Shown here in pieces: positions 7,469 to 8,496 of a stretch of DNA of 8,496 nucleotides. The position numbers and the translations under genes were made by a program. The notes beneath the pieces were generated by a model, which was given only the letters and a program-made list of their open reading frames with translations, did no database searches and was not told the DNA's origin. Positions within the stretch are counted from its first letter, which is position 1. The number at the start of each line of letters is the position of its first letter. The stretch spans positions 1 to 8,496 of the forward strand of contig QNAR01000059.1 in NCBI GenBank assembly GCA_003643975.1, given 5' to 3'. This DNA is from Thermotogae bacterium (GTDB taxonomy: Bacteria; Thermotogota; Thermotogae; Petrotogales; Kosmotogaceae).

Positions 7469-8133
7469 AGTTCGTCATAATTTCTCGCTACCTTTAAATC
7501 GAGACCGTCGATTTTTTCAATTGGCTCTGGCTGATAGAGGATAAATTCAATTCCAGCGTTTTTGGCGCCAGCGTAGTCCGTTTCTAAATTATCCCCAACG
7601 TACACGGAGTCTTCAAGTGGGATTCCGCTTTTACTAGCAGCCAGATGAAAAATCTCCGGGAAAGGTTTGGGTTTCCCTGCTTCTTCTGAAGTCAATAAAA
7701 ACTCGAAAAAACGCTCCAGCTTAGCAGCCTGTTTTCTGCTTTCTTGAACTTTTTTTATTCCATTGGTAATCACAGCCATCCTTTGGCCCATTGCCTTCAG
7801 CTTTTTAAGAAAACTCTCAGCTCCGGACAGGAAATGCCCTCTCTTCGAAAGCTCTTTGACAAACAAAGCACTCGCTTCTTCAGGTGAAATTCCGTTAATG
7901 CCAAACTCATTGAAAAACCTTCTGAATCGCTCAATAGCTATGAATTCTTTCGTGTATTTCCCACTTGAGAACTCGCTCCATAATTTGGCGTTTATTTCCT
8001 TATACCTTTTGAGCTTCTCAAGTGTTGGTTCTTCTGATGCTTTTGCTAAAACAACCTCAAGAGATTCCTTTTCTGTCCTGTCAAAATCAAAAAGCGTGTG
8101 ATCCAGATCGAAATATACCATGTTGTATTTCAA
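7447..8133 (-). CDS. HAD-superfamily hydrolase, YjjG/YfnB type (probable nucleotidase)
   Basis: A cytoplasmic phosphatase of the haloacid dehalogenase superfamily with an alpha-helical cap between motifs I and II (subfamily I). With the TTG start it has 228 residues. Motif I is FDLDHTLFDFD (nucleophile D9, general acid D11), motif II ITNG with T123, motif III GKPKPFPEIF with K156, and motif IV VGDNLETDYAGAKNAG with D181 and D186. The cap segment RYKEINAKLWSEFSSGKYTKE closely follows the E. coli YjjG and Bacillus YfnB pattern; YjjG is a 5'-nucleotidase acting on pyrimidine nucleotides such as dUMP and dTMP. The same substrates here are an inference. Start choice: TTG 8133 gives MKYNMVYFDLDHT and has GGAGTG six bases upstream. 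GTG 8142 would give a 4-base overlap with the dehydrogenase stop but has no site, and ATG 8121 lies too far from it. The gene follows the dehydrogenase closely and is probably co-transcribed with it. Confidence 0.9.
   Translation of the reverse strand: MKYNMVYFDLDHTLFDFDRTEKESLEVVLAKASEEPTLEKLKRYKEINAKLWSEFSSGKYTKEFIAIERFRRFFNEFGINGISPEEASALFVKELSKRGHFLSGAESFLKKLKAMGQRMAVITNGIKKVQESRKQAAKLERFFEFLLTSEEAGKPKPFPEIFHLAASKSGIPLEDSVYVGDNLETDYAGAKNAGIEFILYQPEPIEKIDGLDLKVARNYDELYALLID
7496..7517 (+). terminator. Possible weak intrinsic terminator for the plus-strand operon
   Basis: AAATCGA (7496-7502), loop GACCG and TCGATTT (7508-7514) form a 7-base-pair stem leading into a run of six T (7512-7517), 27 bases after the transporter stop codon. 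The layout fits an intrinsic terminator, but the stem has only two G-C pairs and sits inside the coding sequence of the convergent HAD gene, so it could be chance. No other hairpin-plus-T candidate was seen after the transporter gene. Confidence 0.25.
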
Positions 8134-8138
8134 AGCAA

Positions 8139-8145
8139 TCACTCC
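8139..8145 (-). promoter_or_regulatory. Ribosome binding site of the HAD gene containing the dehydrogenase stop codon
   Basis: On the minus strand GGAGTGA spans 8145-8139. Its TGA (8141-8139) is the stop codon of the dehydrogenase gene, and the GGAGTG core is six bases before TTG 8133. The arrangement points to translational coupling and to the TTG rather than the GTG at 8142 as start. Confidence 0.5.
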
Positions 8146-8495
8146 AAATCATTAATATCATTAGTTTTATTTATTATCGCATATTTTACAGCTGCTGAAA
8201 TAGTAAAAGGATTAATAAAAGAGCCTACTAGCTTCAGCTCTTTTCTATAAATTTCAAAAGCTTCTATAGATGATTTGGCTCCTTTTTCGGTCACCCCAAA
8301 AACCACTGTGTTCCCACCCATCTTGGTCAAAGAAGTCGCGATTTCAACTCCTTTTGGATTGCCTGTGCAATCAAAAACTACATCGAAAAGATGTTTGTTT
8401 GGGTCAATATAATCAGTGGTTTCTAATTCGAGCTCGTTTTTAAGGAAATTTCGCCTCTTACCATCTATTTCTACTATAACAGTTTCCCCAACGGA
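8139..8495 (-). CDS. Zinc-type medium-chain alcohol dehydrogenase family protein, partial (5' end outside window), C-terminus apparently truncated
   Basis: The reading frame is open from the right edge (8495) to TGA at 8141-8139, giving 118 residues; an internal ATG at 8330 is not the start. The sequence is the NAD(P)-binding half of a medium-chain dehydrogenase of the sorbitol/threonine dehydrogenase group. TVIVEIDGKRRNF corresponds to the end of the second Rossmann strand, FDVVFDCTGNPKGVEIA and LTKMGGNTVVFGV are the classic MDR segments, and KELKLVGSFINPFTISAAVKYA follows. Family members normally continue 40-50 residues further (an LITHRF-like strand and the closing helix and strand of the catalytic domain). 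Here the protein stops right after NDINDLE, and neither other frame past the stop encodes the missing part. The catalytic zinc ligands would be upstream, out of view. It may be a degenerate gene or a shortened but functional one; the substrate is unknown. Confidence 0.75.
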   Translation of the reverse strand, partial: SVGETVIVEIDGKRRNFLKNELELETTDYIDPNKHLFDVVFDCTGNPKGVEIATSLTKMGGNTVVFGVTEKGAKSSIEAFEIYRKELKLVGSFINPFTISAAVKYAIINKTNDINDLE

Positions 8496-8496
8496 A

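Noticed and set aside
7763..8101. 112-codon plus-strand frame opposite the HAD gene
   Set aside because: The minus strand encodes all four HAD motifs here; the plus frame is a shadow.
1..8496. CRISPR array, tRNA, insertion sequence or tandem repeat
   Set aside because: No regularly spaced repeats, cloverleaf sequence, transposase or long direct or inverted repeats were seen on either strand.

Overview
The window looks like a piece of a Thermotogota chromosome, most likely a Kosmotoga/Mesotoga-type relative. This rests on general impressions: moderate-to-low GC, heavy AGA/AGG/ATA codon use, strong purine-rich ribosome binding sites, genes packed with overlaps, and protein sequences that read like thermotogal Lon, EngB and DUF362 proteins. 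I could not run a database search, so the organism call is an inference.

Positions 1-7468 hold seven genes on the plus strand, nearly all overlapping or separated by less than 35 bases. They are the C-terminal end of an unrecognised protein (possible winged-helix fold), a DUF362 protein with a C-terminal 2[4Fe-4S] ferredoxin domain, glycerol kinase (glpK), the tRNA t6A-modification ATPase tsaE, the ATP-dependent protease lon, the ribosome-assembly GTPase engB (ysxC), and a major facilitator transporter. The spacing suggests one transcript. The set mixes a carbon-source kinase and a putative redox protein with core housekeeping functions (tRNA modification, protein quality control, 50S assembly). 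Lon next to EngB is a pairing also known from Bacillus.

Positions 7447-8496 hold two genes on the minus strand, converging on the transporter and overlapping its 3' end by 22 bases. They are a YjjG/YfnB-type HAD phosphatase and, upstream of it, the 3' part of a medium-chain (zinc-type) alcohol dehydrogenase that runs off the right edge. The dehydrogenase ends about 40-50 residues earlier than its family normally does, and its stop codon lies inside the HAD gene's ribosome binding site.

No tRNA, rRNA, CRISPR array, insertion sequence, riboswitch or phage feature is visible. No stretch over 300 bases lacks a gene; the longest non-coding gap is the 33 bases between engB and the transporter. I did not find a new multi-gene system. 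The points worth a second look are the truncated dehydrogenase, the mixed operon, a glycerol kinase lacking the fructose-bisphosphate loop, the uncharacterised DUF362 protein and the unknown protein at the left edge.
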